Assembly: GCA_002438545.1 (NCBI GenBank)
Contig: DJPK01000038.1
Location: 1,873-9,356, forward strand
Reading direction: 5' to 3'
Length of the DNA stretch: 7,484 nt
Source: Caryophanales bacterium UBA6414
GTDB taxonomy: Bacteria; Bacillota_I; Bacilli_A; RF39; UBA660
Shown here: positions 1 to 5,639 of the stretch, one piece after another
Layout of the letters: every line of letters begins with the position of its first letter
Position numbering within the stretch: the stretch's first letter is position 1
Position numbers and translations under genes: made by a program
The notes under the pieces: model-generated
Seen by the model: only the letters and a program-made list of their open reading frames with translations
Told to the model about the DNA's origin: nothing
Database searches by the model: none

Positions 1-1671
1 GAAGACTATTATAAATTATTAAGAGAGAGAAATTTCCCGGATAGTTATCTTACTTATTTAGCAGAGATTCATGCTAGACATCCTAATTGGCAATTTTATG
101 GAGAGAAGATTAATTTAGATTTTGATACAGTTGTTAGTAATGAGAGCTTTTATGGACGTAGTTTGCTAGAGGGTTCGGCATTTAGTAATAATTATTTTTC
201 AATGGATATTAATAGTTATAGTATTATTAATGATACTTTTTATCAATATGCAACCGAGAAGGGTTGGTATAATGCTTCAAGTGAAGCTATTGCTTATTAT
301 TTAGATCCACGTAATTATCTTAATGAGAAATATATATTTGCTTTTGAATCACTTAATTTTAATGATACGCATACTGCTGATACGATTGCGATGGTTTTAA
401 GTGGGCAGAGTTTTTGGACAGAAGTATATAAAGATTTAGAGAGTAATGTTTATGATGATGTGATAACCGCTACTAAAGAAGTTGGTATTAGTTCAATGCA
501 TGTGGCTAGTCGTATTAAGCAAGAGATTAGCGGTATTGATATAACAGATCCTCGTTTAGGAGGAGTATTTACTTATAATGATACAGAATATTCGAAGTTT
601 TATAATTTCTTTAATATAAAAGTATATGGCGAGAATAAGATATTAAATGGTATGGTATATGCAATGGAAAATGGCTGGAATACTCCTTATAATGGTATAT
701 TAGGGGGTGCTAAGTTTATATATAATGGTTATATTAGTGTTAACCAAGATACAGTTTATTACCAAAAGTTTGATGTATCGACTACAGATGGTCATTATAC
801 TCATCAATTTATGCAGAATCTAGCAGCTCCTATGCAGGAGACAAGTACTACTTATAATACTTATGTAAACAATATGAAAGACTATTTAAATACTAGTATT
901 AACTTTGTTATTCCGGTATATAATAATATGCCTAATTATGCAGTTAGTTCTCCTAAAGTAGGAAATCCTAATAACTATTTAAGTAGTATTAGTATTGATG
1001 ATAAAGTAATTGATGAATTTGATTATATAACTCAAGAATATAATATTGAAGTATTTAATAGTAAGATTAATATTAAGGCTAATCCAATAAATAGTAAGGC
1101 TAAAGTATCGGGTATTGGTAATATTGAACTTAAGAATGAGAATAATAAAGTAAATATTGTTGTTATGTCAGAAAGTGGTAGAAGTAGAACTTATACTTTA
1201 AATATTACTAAGAAGAATAATGAAGAAATAGTAGAAATGCCACTTAGTGAAGTATTAAATAATAGTGGTATTAAATATAATGATAAATATATATATGGTA
1301 TAAGTCCTAATACTAATGTTAATAGTTTAATAGATAATATTAAGAAGATTAGTGCTACTACTAGTATAACTATTAAGAATAGTAATAATGTAGTAAAGAG
1401 TAATACTAATTTTACGACAGGTGATGTAATAGAAGTTAGTAATAGTAAAGAGAAGAAGACTTATCAAGTGATTATCTATGGTGATATTAATGGGGATGGT
1501 GTTATCGATAAACTGGATTATTTAGCAGTGTTAAGACACTATTATAATTATGCTAAATTAGAGGATGTATATAGCAGTGCAGCTGATGTTAATAGAGATG
1601 GTGTTATCGATAAGTTAGATTATTTAGCTATTTTAAGAGATTATTATGGATATGCTAAGATAGAGCAGTAA
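1..1671 (+). CDS. Secreted N-acetylglucosaminidase (peptidoglycan hydrolase) with cadherin-like and type I dockerin domains, 5'-partial
   Basis: The reading frame is open from base 1 to the TAA at 1669-1671 (556 codons visible), so the true start and any signal peptide lie upstream. Residues 12-32 carry the FPDSY...HARHPNW motif typical of clostridial LytD/Acd-type glucosaminidases, and residues 88-115 the GWYNAS...YYLDPRNYL block. The glucosaminidase core (about residues 145-270) includes the ASRIKQE motif, whose Glu (codon 523-525) is the expected catalytic acid, and the NGILGGAKFI block. By family, the enzyme cleaves the GlcNAc-beta-1,4-MurNAc bond of peptidoglycan outside the cell. Residues about 324-404 match a cadherin-like beta-sandwich domain (PF12733 type). 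A further beta-rich module (about 411-492) leads into a type I dockerin (493-555) with two DxNxDGxxDxxD calcium loops. The next gene follows after 9 bp and encodes a possible dockerin partner. Arg codons in the catalytic part include several CGT, while the C-terminal modules use AGA. Enzyme family confident; dockerin partner inferred. Confidence 0.9.
   Translation, partial: EDYYKLLRERNFPDSYLTYLAEIHARHPNWQFYGEKINLDFDTVVSNESFYGRSLLEGSAFSNNYFSMDINSYSIINDTFYQYATEKGWYNASSEAIAYYLDPRNYLNEKYIFAFESLNFNDTHTADTIAMVLSGQSFWTEVYKDLESNVYDDVITATKEVGISSMHVASRIKQEISGIDITDPRLGGVFTYNDTEYSKFYNFFNIKVYGENKILNGMVYAMENGWNTPYNGILGGAKFIYNGYISVNQDTVYYQKFDVSTTDGHYTHQFMQNLAAPMQETSTTYNTYVNNMKDYLNTSINFVIPVYNNMPNYAVSSPKVGNPNNYLSSISIDDKVIDEFDYITQEYNIEVFNSKINIKANPINSKAKVSGIGNIELKNENNKVNIVVMSESGRSRTYTLNITKKNNEEIVEMPLSEVLNNSGIKYNDKYIYGISPNTNVNSLIDNIKKISATTSITIKNSNNVVKSNTNFTTGDVIEVSNSKEKKTYQVIIYGDINGDGVIDKLDYLAVLRHYYNYAKLEDVYSSAADVNRDGVIDKLDYLAILRDYYGYAKIEQ
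1480..1665 (+). repeat. Duplicated dockerin calcium-binding repeats
   Basis: Two dockerin half-repeats sit at the 3' end of the glucosaminidase gene with a 102-bp (34-codon) period. The 17-bp string GATGGTGTTATCGATAA occurs identically at 1495-1511 and 1597-1613, and the flanking codons are also nearly the same (GDGVIDKLDYLAVLR against RDGVIDKLDYLAILR). Both copies keep all the Asp/Asn calcium ligands, so the dockerin looks intact. The near-identity at DNA level suggests recent duplication or gene conversion. Confidence 0.85.
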
Positions 1672-1676
1672 GGAGG
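1670..1676 (+). promoter_or_regulatory. Strong ribosome binding site overlapping the upstream stop codon
   Basis: AAGGAGG overlaps the TAA stop (1669-1671) of the glucosaminidase gene and lies 4 bases before the ATG at 1681. It fixes the start of the downstream gene and indicates that the two are co-transcribed and probably translationally coupled. Confidence 0.8.
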
Positions 1677-1680
1677 AATT

Positions 1681-3000
1681 ATGAAAAAAATAAGTAAGGT
1701 ATTTTTAGGAATATTATGTATATTTATTTATACTAATAAAGTAGATGCCGCTAGTTTATCAGTAAGAACAGGTAGTAGTACCATAACGAAAGGAAATAGT
1801 GCCGTTATAACAACGACTATTTCAGCTTCTAGTCCAATTGTTAGTATTGAAGGGAGTTTATCTTGTAGTGGTGCTGGAGTAAGCGGGGGTATAGATTTAA
1901 GATTTGATGATAGTTCAAATAGCGTTTATACTAAGACTTATACATATACGGTTAAAGCAACAACAGCAGGCACTATTAATTGTACAACTAGTGGTGTTAG
2001 ATTAACAGAAATGGCTTCTAGTAGTTGGGTAAATCTAACTAATGATTATGTTAAGATTACGGTAAATAATCCTCCGGTAATACCACCTAAAGTATATTCA
2101 GCTAATAATTATTTAATATCTTTAGGAGTAGAAGGATATGAGTTAAATCAGGCTTTTGATAAAGAAACATTAGAATATACTATTGAAGTACCTAATGGAA
2201 CAGAAAAAGTAGTTATTAATGCTAAAACAGAGAATTCTAAGGCTAGTGTTAAAGGTAGTGGGGAAGTTCAAGTAAATGAAGGCAATAATAATATTGAATT
2301 AGTGGTAACAGCAGAGAATGGTAATACTAGAACATATAAGTTAAATATTATTGTTAAAGAGTTAGATCCAATTAATGTCGAAGTAGATGATAATGCATAT
2401 ACTGTTGTTAGAAAAAGTGGAGAGATAGAAAGAGTTAATGCTACTTATGAAGAGACAACAGTAAAGATTAATGATCAAGATGTTTTAGCATATCATTCTA
2501 AAATAACTGATTATACTTTGGTAATGCTAAAAGATAGTAATGGGGTAGTTAATTATTATATTTATGATAATAATAAATATAGTTTATATAAAGAATATAC
2601 TATGGGTGGTATAACTTTATATTTAACTAATAAAAATTATAAAGATAAGAATTATAAAATGACAACATTTACTTATAATGATGATGAAATTAAAGCTTAT
2701 AAATTAGATAATAATGGAATAATTAAAAGTACTTATGCTGCTGATGAGAGTACGAAAAACTTTTTCTTGTTTTATGCGATTAATGTAGAGACAGGGAAAG
2801 AGTCTTTATATCAATATGATGCTGTAGAGGGTACGGTTCAAAGATATAATAATGATGTCGAAAAAGTATATCAAGCTAAGGCAGATAACTATAAAAATTA
2901 TTTATATATTGCTATCGGAGTGATAGTAATAACAATTGTTGCTTTATTAATAGCATTAATAATTAAGTTAAAAAATAAGAATAAAAATAGAAGAAGATAA
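1681..3000 (+). CDS. Secreted, C-terminally membrane-anchored surface protein with cohesin-like and cadherin-like domains
   Basis: This 439-residue protein starts at an ATG directly behind a strong ribosome binding site. Residues 1-24 are a signal peptide (KK, hydrophobic core, VDA-A cleavage region). Residues 25-130 form a beta-rich domain resembling cohesin or Ig-like modules of gut Firmicutes (TYTYTVKATTAGTINC segment); Cys62 and Cys101 could form a disulfide. Residues 138-226 are a cadherin-like beta-sandwich domain homologous to the one in the upstream hydrolase (both begin NNYL and contain TYxLNI near the end). Residues 227-395 are a Tyr/Asp-rich region I do not recognise. Residues 407-429 are a transmembrane helix followed by a basic cytoplasmic tail (KNKNKNRRR). 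The bulk should lie outside the cell. As the upstream partner ends in a dockerin, a docking or scaffold role is plausible but unproven; the cohesin assignment is by pattern only. Confidence 0.85.
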   Translation: MKKISKVFLGILCIFIYTNKVDAASLSVRTGSSTITKGNSAVITTTISASSPIVSIEGSLSCSGAGVSGGIDLRFDDSSNSVYTKTYTYTVKATTAGTINCTTSGVRLTEMASSSWVNLTNDYVKITVNNPPVIPPKVYSANNYLISLGVEGYELNQAFDKETLEYTIEVPNGTEKVVINAKTENSKASVKGSGEVQVNEGNNNIELVVTAENGNTRTYKLNIIVKELDPINVEVDDNAYTVVRKSGEIERVNATYEETTVKINDQDVLAYHSKITDYTLVMLKDSNGVVNYYIYDNNKYSLYKEYTMGGITLYLTNKNYKDKNYKMTTFTYNDDEIKAYKLDNNGIIKSTYAADESTKNFFLFYAINVETGKESLYQYDAVEGTVQRYNNDVEKVYQAKADNYKNYLYIAIGVIVITIVALLIALIIKLKNKNKNRRR

Positions 3001-3035
3001 ATAATATATAGTGTCATTACTAGTAAATGATAGAC

Positions 3036-3065
3036 AAGAGCACAAGCGTTTGTGTTCTTTCTTTA
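3036..3065 (+). terminator. Rho-independent terminator of the surface-protein operon
   Basis: A 10-bp stem pairs 3036-3045 (AAGAGCACAA) with 3050-3059 (TTGTGTTCTT), with one G-U pair and a GCGT tetraloop. A T-rich run (TTTCTTTAT) follows. It lies 35 bp after the stop of the surface protein and separates this unit from the next gene. Confidence 0.75.
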
Positions 3066-3135
3066 TAGGTGATTTATAATTTTTTTTAAAAAGTTTGGAA
3101 AAAAAGAAGTAAAATGTTTCATTTACTTGGAATAT

Positions 3136-3141
3136 TATAAT
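3136..3141 (+). promoter_or_regulatory. Possible -10 element for the downstream secreted protein gene
   Basis: A perfect TATAAT lies 23 bp before the ATG at 3165, in the 164-bp gap after the terminator. No convincing -35 is seen at 16-18 bp upstream (AATGTT at 17 bp), and TATAAT is common by chance in such AT-rich DNA. The rest of the gap (3066-3130) is A/T-rich with no other feature that I can support. Confidence 0.35.
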
Positions 3142-3164
3142 TGAAGGGGTAAGAAAGGAAGTAG

Positions 3165-4253
3165 ATGAAGATGACACTAAAAAAGATAGGATTATTTATT
3201 TTATTACTATTAATAGGGAGTAATATATGTTTGGCAGAAGATAAGTATGAAATAAGATATAGGTGGTATAAAGATGAAATAGAAGGAGAGTATTTACTAG
3301 AGGATACTTCTAATAAATATCAATATAAAGATAATAATAAGTATATTTATAGTGATTATATGAGTGATTTTAAATTATTAGATAATGATATTGATTTAAA
3401 TGATAATACTAGGGAGTATGAGTTAAAAACTATATATAATTATAAGAAACCACTGAAGATTGATTATGTTAATTTGGGTAATTTTTCAGATTCAATAGAT
3501 ATTGAAAAAGTTAATATTTATTATAAAGATACTTTACTAGATTATTATGTGCCTATTTTTTATGGCACTGACTGGGATGGCACTAGAGGTAATTTTAATG
3601 AGTTTTCATATATATCTTTTGGTTTAGGTAGAAAGTATAATTGTGAAGATATAAGTGTTGAAATAATTACTAAACCTACTGATAAAGTTATTAATTATGA
3701 AATAAGGTATGATATAGGGTTTAATGATAATAGTGATAGGAATGTTATAAAATATATGGCTAGTAGCCAAGAAAGTAAGTATGCTCCGAGTAATAATTGG
3801 AATATTTTAATGTACGAAGATAAAATATATGAAAGTAGTGCTGAAGAATTAAAAGGTAAGCTTTATGTTATAGAAAATGTTAGGATATATTATCGATATC
3901 ATAATAAATTAGTATATTATTATAATATAAATAGAAAGTATTATGATGATAATTATTATACTAATATAGATGGTTATTTACCTGATTATAATGATTATAA
4001 GATATATAATACTAGTAAGGAATCAGATAGTAATGAGATTAAGATGATAGAAAATAATACTACAAATATAACTAATAATAGAAAAAATTTTAGTAAGTAT
4101 GCGAGTAGTATTAGTAATACTAGTACGGTTAATAATTTAATTAAAGATGGCAATACTAATAAATATTTAATAGTGGCAACAATAATTATATCTCTTACTA
4201 TTATAGGGATAGGTTTAATTAGTATTAGTTGCAAAAATTGTCGAACGAATTAA
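3165..4253 (+). CDS. Unrecognised secreted protein with C-terminal membrane anchor
   Basis: I do not recognise this 362-residue protein. Residues 1-24 form a clear signal peptide (MKMTLKK, a Leu/Ile core, cleavage likely after CLA). The C-terminus has one transmembrane helix (about 335-356) and a short tail (SCKNCRTN), so the body should be extracellular and membrane-tethered, a topology like that of the surface protein upstream. The body is very rich in Tyr, Asn, Asp and Lys. The string YEIRY appears at residues 28-32 and 178-182, perhaps marking two related modules. Residues about 280-330 are Ser/Asn/Thr-rich and probably a flexible stalk. The ribosome binding site AAAGGAA (3154-3160) is 4 bases from the ATG at 3165 but 10 from the in-frame ATG at 3171, so the start could be two codons later. 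The gene is not clearly in an operon with its upstream neighbour. No terminator separates it from the sporulation-type genes, so read-through is possible. Confidence 0.75.
   Translation: MKMTLKKIGLFILLLLIGSNICLAEDKYEIRYRWYKDEIEGEYLLEDTSNKYQYKDNNKYIYSDYMSDFKLLDNDIDLNDNTREYELKTIYNYKKPLKIDYVNLGNFSDSIDIEKVNIYYKDTLLDYYVPIFYGTDWDGTRGNFNEFSYISFGLGRKYNCEDISVEIITKPTDKVINYEIRYDIGFNDNSDRNVIKYMASSQESKYAPSNNWNILMYEDKIYESSAEELKGKLYVIENVRIYYRYHNKLVYYYNINRKYYDDNYYTNIDGYLPDYNDYKIYNTSKESDSNEIKMIENNTTNITNNRKNFSKYASSISNTSTVNNLIKDGNTNKYLIVATIIISLTIIGIGLISISCKNCRTN
4239..4245 (+). promoter_or_regulatory. Candidate upstream Spo0A box
   Basis: An exact TGTCGAA, the core of the Spo0A box, lies 26 bp upstream of a second identical core. 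It falls within the last codons (Cys-Arg-Thr) of the preceding gene. Its flanks (ATTGTCGAACG) match the extended consensus less well than those of the second copy. Confidence 0.4.
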
Positions 4254-4283
4254 TTAAGAAGTTTTGTCGAAATCATGTATAAT
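4254..4283 (+). promoter_or_regulatory. Possible promoter of the STAS-sigma operon
   Basis: A perfect -10 TATAAT (4278-4283) has a weak -35 TTAAGA (4254-4259) at 18-bp spacing, with a candidate Spo0A box inside the spacer. The predicted transcript start, about 4290, precedes the ribosome binding site at 4312, which supports translation from the ATG at 4325. A poor -35 is what an activator-dependent promoter would show, but A/T richness makes chance matches likely. No clear SigH-type element is seen. Confidence 0.4.
4262..4272 (+). promoter_or_regulatory. Candidate Spo0A box in front of the STAS-sigma operon
   Basis: TTTTGTCGAAA contains the exact TGTCGAA core (4265-4271) with T-rich 5' and A 3' flanks, as in characterised Spo0A boxes. 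It is intergenic, 6 bp upstream of a TATAAT and 54 bp before the STAS start codon. The spoIIA operon is a classical Spo0A target in Bacillus, so the location is meaningful. Whether Spo0A would activate or repress here cannot be read from the sequence. Confidence 0.55.
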
Positions 4284-4324
4284 AAATTAAAAATATGGTA
4301 GTTTTTTATAGAAAGGAAGAAATT

Positions 4325-4651
4325 ATGTTTAAAGTAGATTTTGAATTTCGTAAAGGAATATTGTTTGTTCGATTAAAAGGGTGTTTAACTAAAGAAACTT
4401 ATCTAAAAAATAAGAGAATATTAGTGGATACTATTGATAGTATTGGGTGCAATTATATAGCACTTAATATTGATGGACTAACAAGTATTGATATTTATGG
4501 AATTAATTATATTAGTAATTTTTATAATTTAATTAGTAATAATTCAGGTAAATTAGTTATATGTGATAAAAAAGAAAATATAAGTAAACATTTATTAAAT
4601 AATAAGATTCCTTATGTCGTTAATGAATTAGATTTGTTTAAAGTAATATGA
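4325..4651 (+). CDS. SpoIIAA-like STAS-domain protein (anti-sigma factor antagonist family) lacking the phospho-serine
   Basis: This 108-residue single STAS domain is close in size to Bacillus SpoIIAA (117 residues). The pattern is FEFRKGILFVRLKGCL at the N-terminus, a central strand-turn ALNIDGLTSIDIYGINYI, and a LVICDKKENI strand near residue 77. The start at 4325 is chosen because AAAGGAAG (4312-4319) sits 5 bases before it; an in-frame ATG at 4295 has no ribosome binding site and would add ten atypical residues. In SpoIIAA and RsbV the turn reads D-S-[ST]-G and the first Ser is phosphorylated by the partner kinase. Here it is D56-I57-Y58-G59, so that site is absent. The sigma gene follows after 8 bp, with no SpoIIAB-like gene between. 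Family role: binding an anti-sigma factor to release sigma. The real partner in this organism is unknown. This is the only gene here ending in TGA. Confidence 0.8.
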   Translation: MFKVDFEFRKGILFVRLKGCLTKETYLKNKRILVDTIDSIGCNYIALNIDGLTSIDIYGINYISNFYNLISNNSGKLVICDKKENISKHLLNNKIPYVVNELDLFKVI

Positions 4652-4659
4652 AAGGATAG

Positions 4660-5346
4660 ATGATGATAACTAATGCTTCATTAACTGAATTTATAAATGA
4701 TAATCAAAAATTAATTTATTCAATTATAGGTAAATATAAAGGCTTATATGATATGGATGATTTATATCAAGTAGCTTTATATGGCTTGTGTAAGTATGCT
4801 GGTAATTATAATCCTAATTTAGGTATAAAGTTTACTACTTATGCTTATAAATGTATGTTGGGAGAAGTTTTGAATTATGTATGTACTAATAGAATAGTTA
4901 AAGTTAATAAAGAGGTTATTAGTTTAAATAAAAAGATTGAGAATGCTAGATTAATATTATCACAAAGATTAATGAAAGAACCATCAATAAGAGAATTAGC
5001 TTTATTTTTAGAGATAGATGAAAGTGTAATTAGTAATGTCATATTCTATAACCAAAGTATAGATAGTCTAGATCGAATAATTAAAGAAGATGGTAAGACT
5101 TTAACTGTTTTAGATACGGTAAAAGACTCTAAAGATAGTTGTAGTGTTGATGACATTATGCTTAAAGAAGAAATTAGCAAATTATCTGATTTTGAAAGAC
5201 AGATAATATATGGTAGATACTTTGAAGATAAGACACAAGCAGAGATTAGTAGTGAGTTAGGAGTTAATCAAGTATATGTATCAAGAAGTGAGAAAAAGAT
5301 ATTAAAAAAGATGAAAAATAATATGACTTATTCAAATGCTGCTTAA
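4660..5346 (+). CDS. SigF/SigG-type sporulation RNA polymerase sigma factor
   Basis: This is a sigma-70 family protein of the SigB/F/G group, 228 residues against about 255-260 for SigF and SigG. Region 2 runs about 10-75 (MDDLYQVALYGL, then IKFTTYAYKCMLGEVLNYV, matching DDLFQIGCIGL...FSTYAVPMIIGEI). Region 3 is about 85-140 (PSIRELALFLEIDESVI). Region 4 is about 165-220 (FERQIIYGRYFEDKTQAEI and QVYVSRSEKKILKKMK), closest to SigF (QVQVSRLEKKILKQIK). It directs RNA polymerase to a dedicated promoter set, by analogy forespore genes. The N-terminus lacks about 30 residues found in SigF, and region 2.4 is divergent (the conserved Arg-rich end of GEIxRxxRD is replaced). The ribosome binding site AAAGGA (4651-4656) overlaps the STAS stop codon; the ATG at 4663 (6-base gap) may be the real start instead of 4660 (3-base gap). 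SigF or SigG cannot be decided firmly. Confidence 0.85.
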   Translation: MMITNASLTEFINDNQKLIYSIIGKYKGLYDMDDLYQVALYGLCKYAGNYNPNLGIKFTTYAYKCMLGEVLNYVCTNRIVKVNKEVISLNKKIENARLILSQRLMKEPSIRELALFLEIDESVISNVIFYNQSIDSLDRIIKEDGKTLTVLDTVKDSKDSCSVDDIMLKEEISKLSDFERQIIYGRYFEDKTQAEISSELGVNQVYVSRSEKKILKKMKNNMTYSNAA

Positions 5347-5394
5347 AATAATCATTAATCACCATTAGTTTCATATAATTAGGTAGGGATATAT

Positions 5395-5631
5395 ATGAAA
5401 TTATTTGATAGAATAGATAACTATATAAGTGAATATAAATACAAAGTAATAATAGTAGATAATTCAGTTAATATAGTAAATTATAAAAAAATTATTGAAT
5501 TTACAGATAATGTTATTAAAGTAGAATCTAAAGATGGAATAACGACAGTTAATGGTTCTAATTTAGTTATTACAAAAATGTTATCTGATGAAATATTAAT
5601 AACAGGGAAAATCTATAGTATCGAATTATAG
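5395..5631 (+). CDS. yqfC: Sporulation protein YqfC (YabP/YqfC family)
   Basis: This 78-residue protein matches the small YabP/YqfC family: an N-terminal basic segment, a beta-rich middle (KIIEFTDNVIKVESKDG), and the diagnostic end LVITKMLSDEILITGKI, comparable to LVIKxxxxEEIxLxGxI in Bacillus YqfC (about 93 residues). It is immediately followed by yqfD, its usual partner. In Bacillus both genes belong to the mother-cell sporulation programme; the molecular role of YqfC is not established. The upstream gap (5347-5394, 48 bp) has neither a terminator nor a convincing promoter, so co-transcription with the sigma gene is likely. The ribosome binding site is weak (AGGTAGGG, 5381-5388, 6 bases from the ATG). 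Confidence 0.8.
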   Translation: MKLFDRIDNYISEYKYKVIIVDNSVNIVNYKKIIEFTDNVIKVESKDGITTVNGSNLVITKMLSDEILITGKIYSIEL

Positions 5632-5636
5632 GTGAT
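5630..5636 (+). promoter_or_regulatory. yqfD ribosome binding site overlapping the yqfC stop
   Basis: AGGTGAT begins inside the yqfC stop codon (TAG, 5629-5631) and lies 3 bases before the yqfD ATG at 5640. The overlap supports translational coupling of the two genes. Confidence 0.65.
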
Positions 5637-5639
5637 ATA

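Noticed and set aside
163..165. TTG as the start of the hydrolase gene
   Set aside because: The same frame is open to base 1 and the upstream residues contain conserved family motifs (FPDSY, HPNW), so the gene is truncated by the window edge and does not start here.
1250..1470. AT-rich TAATAGTAA-like runs as a repeat array or CRISPR
   Set aside because: They are coding sequence for Asn/Ser/Ile-rich residues (AAT, AGT, ATT codons), with no regular spacing or conserved repeat unit.
2376..2862. TGTCGAA at 2376-2382 and 2856-2862 as Spo0A boxes
   Set aside because: Both lie deep inside the surface-protein coding sequence, are explained by in-frame GTC-GAA (Val-Glu) codons, and lack the T-rich/A-rich flanks.
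2968..3177. Minus-strand open frame of 69 codons spanning the intergenic region
   Set aside because: It is Phe/Ser-rich low-complexity sequence, overlaps the end of one gene and the start of the next on the other strand, crosses a terminator hairpin, and shows no recognisable domain.
3995..4234. Minus-strand open frame of 79 codons rich in Leu/Ile
   Set aside because: It is the antisense shadow of the Asn/Ser-rich stalk and membrane helix of the + strand gene; its hydrophobicity is an artefact of AT-rich sense codons.
4295..4297. Upstream ATG for the STAS protein
   Set aside because: It has no ribosome binding site and would lie only about 5 bases after the predicted transcript start; the ATG at 4325 has a good site and gives the normal STAS length.
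5350..5380. Possible SigE or SigA promoter before yqfC (CATATAAT at 5372-5379)
   Set aside because: No matching -35 is seen, and the predicted transcript start would fall in or after the ribosome binding site.
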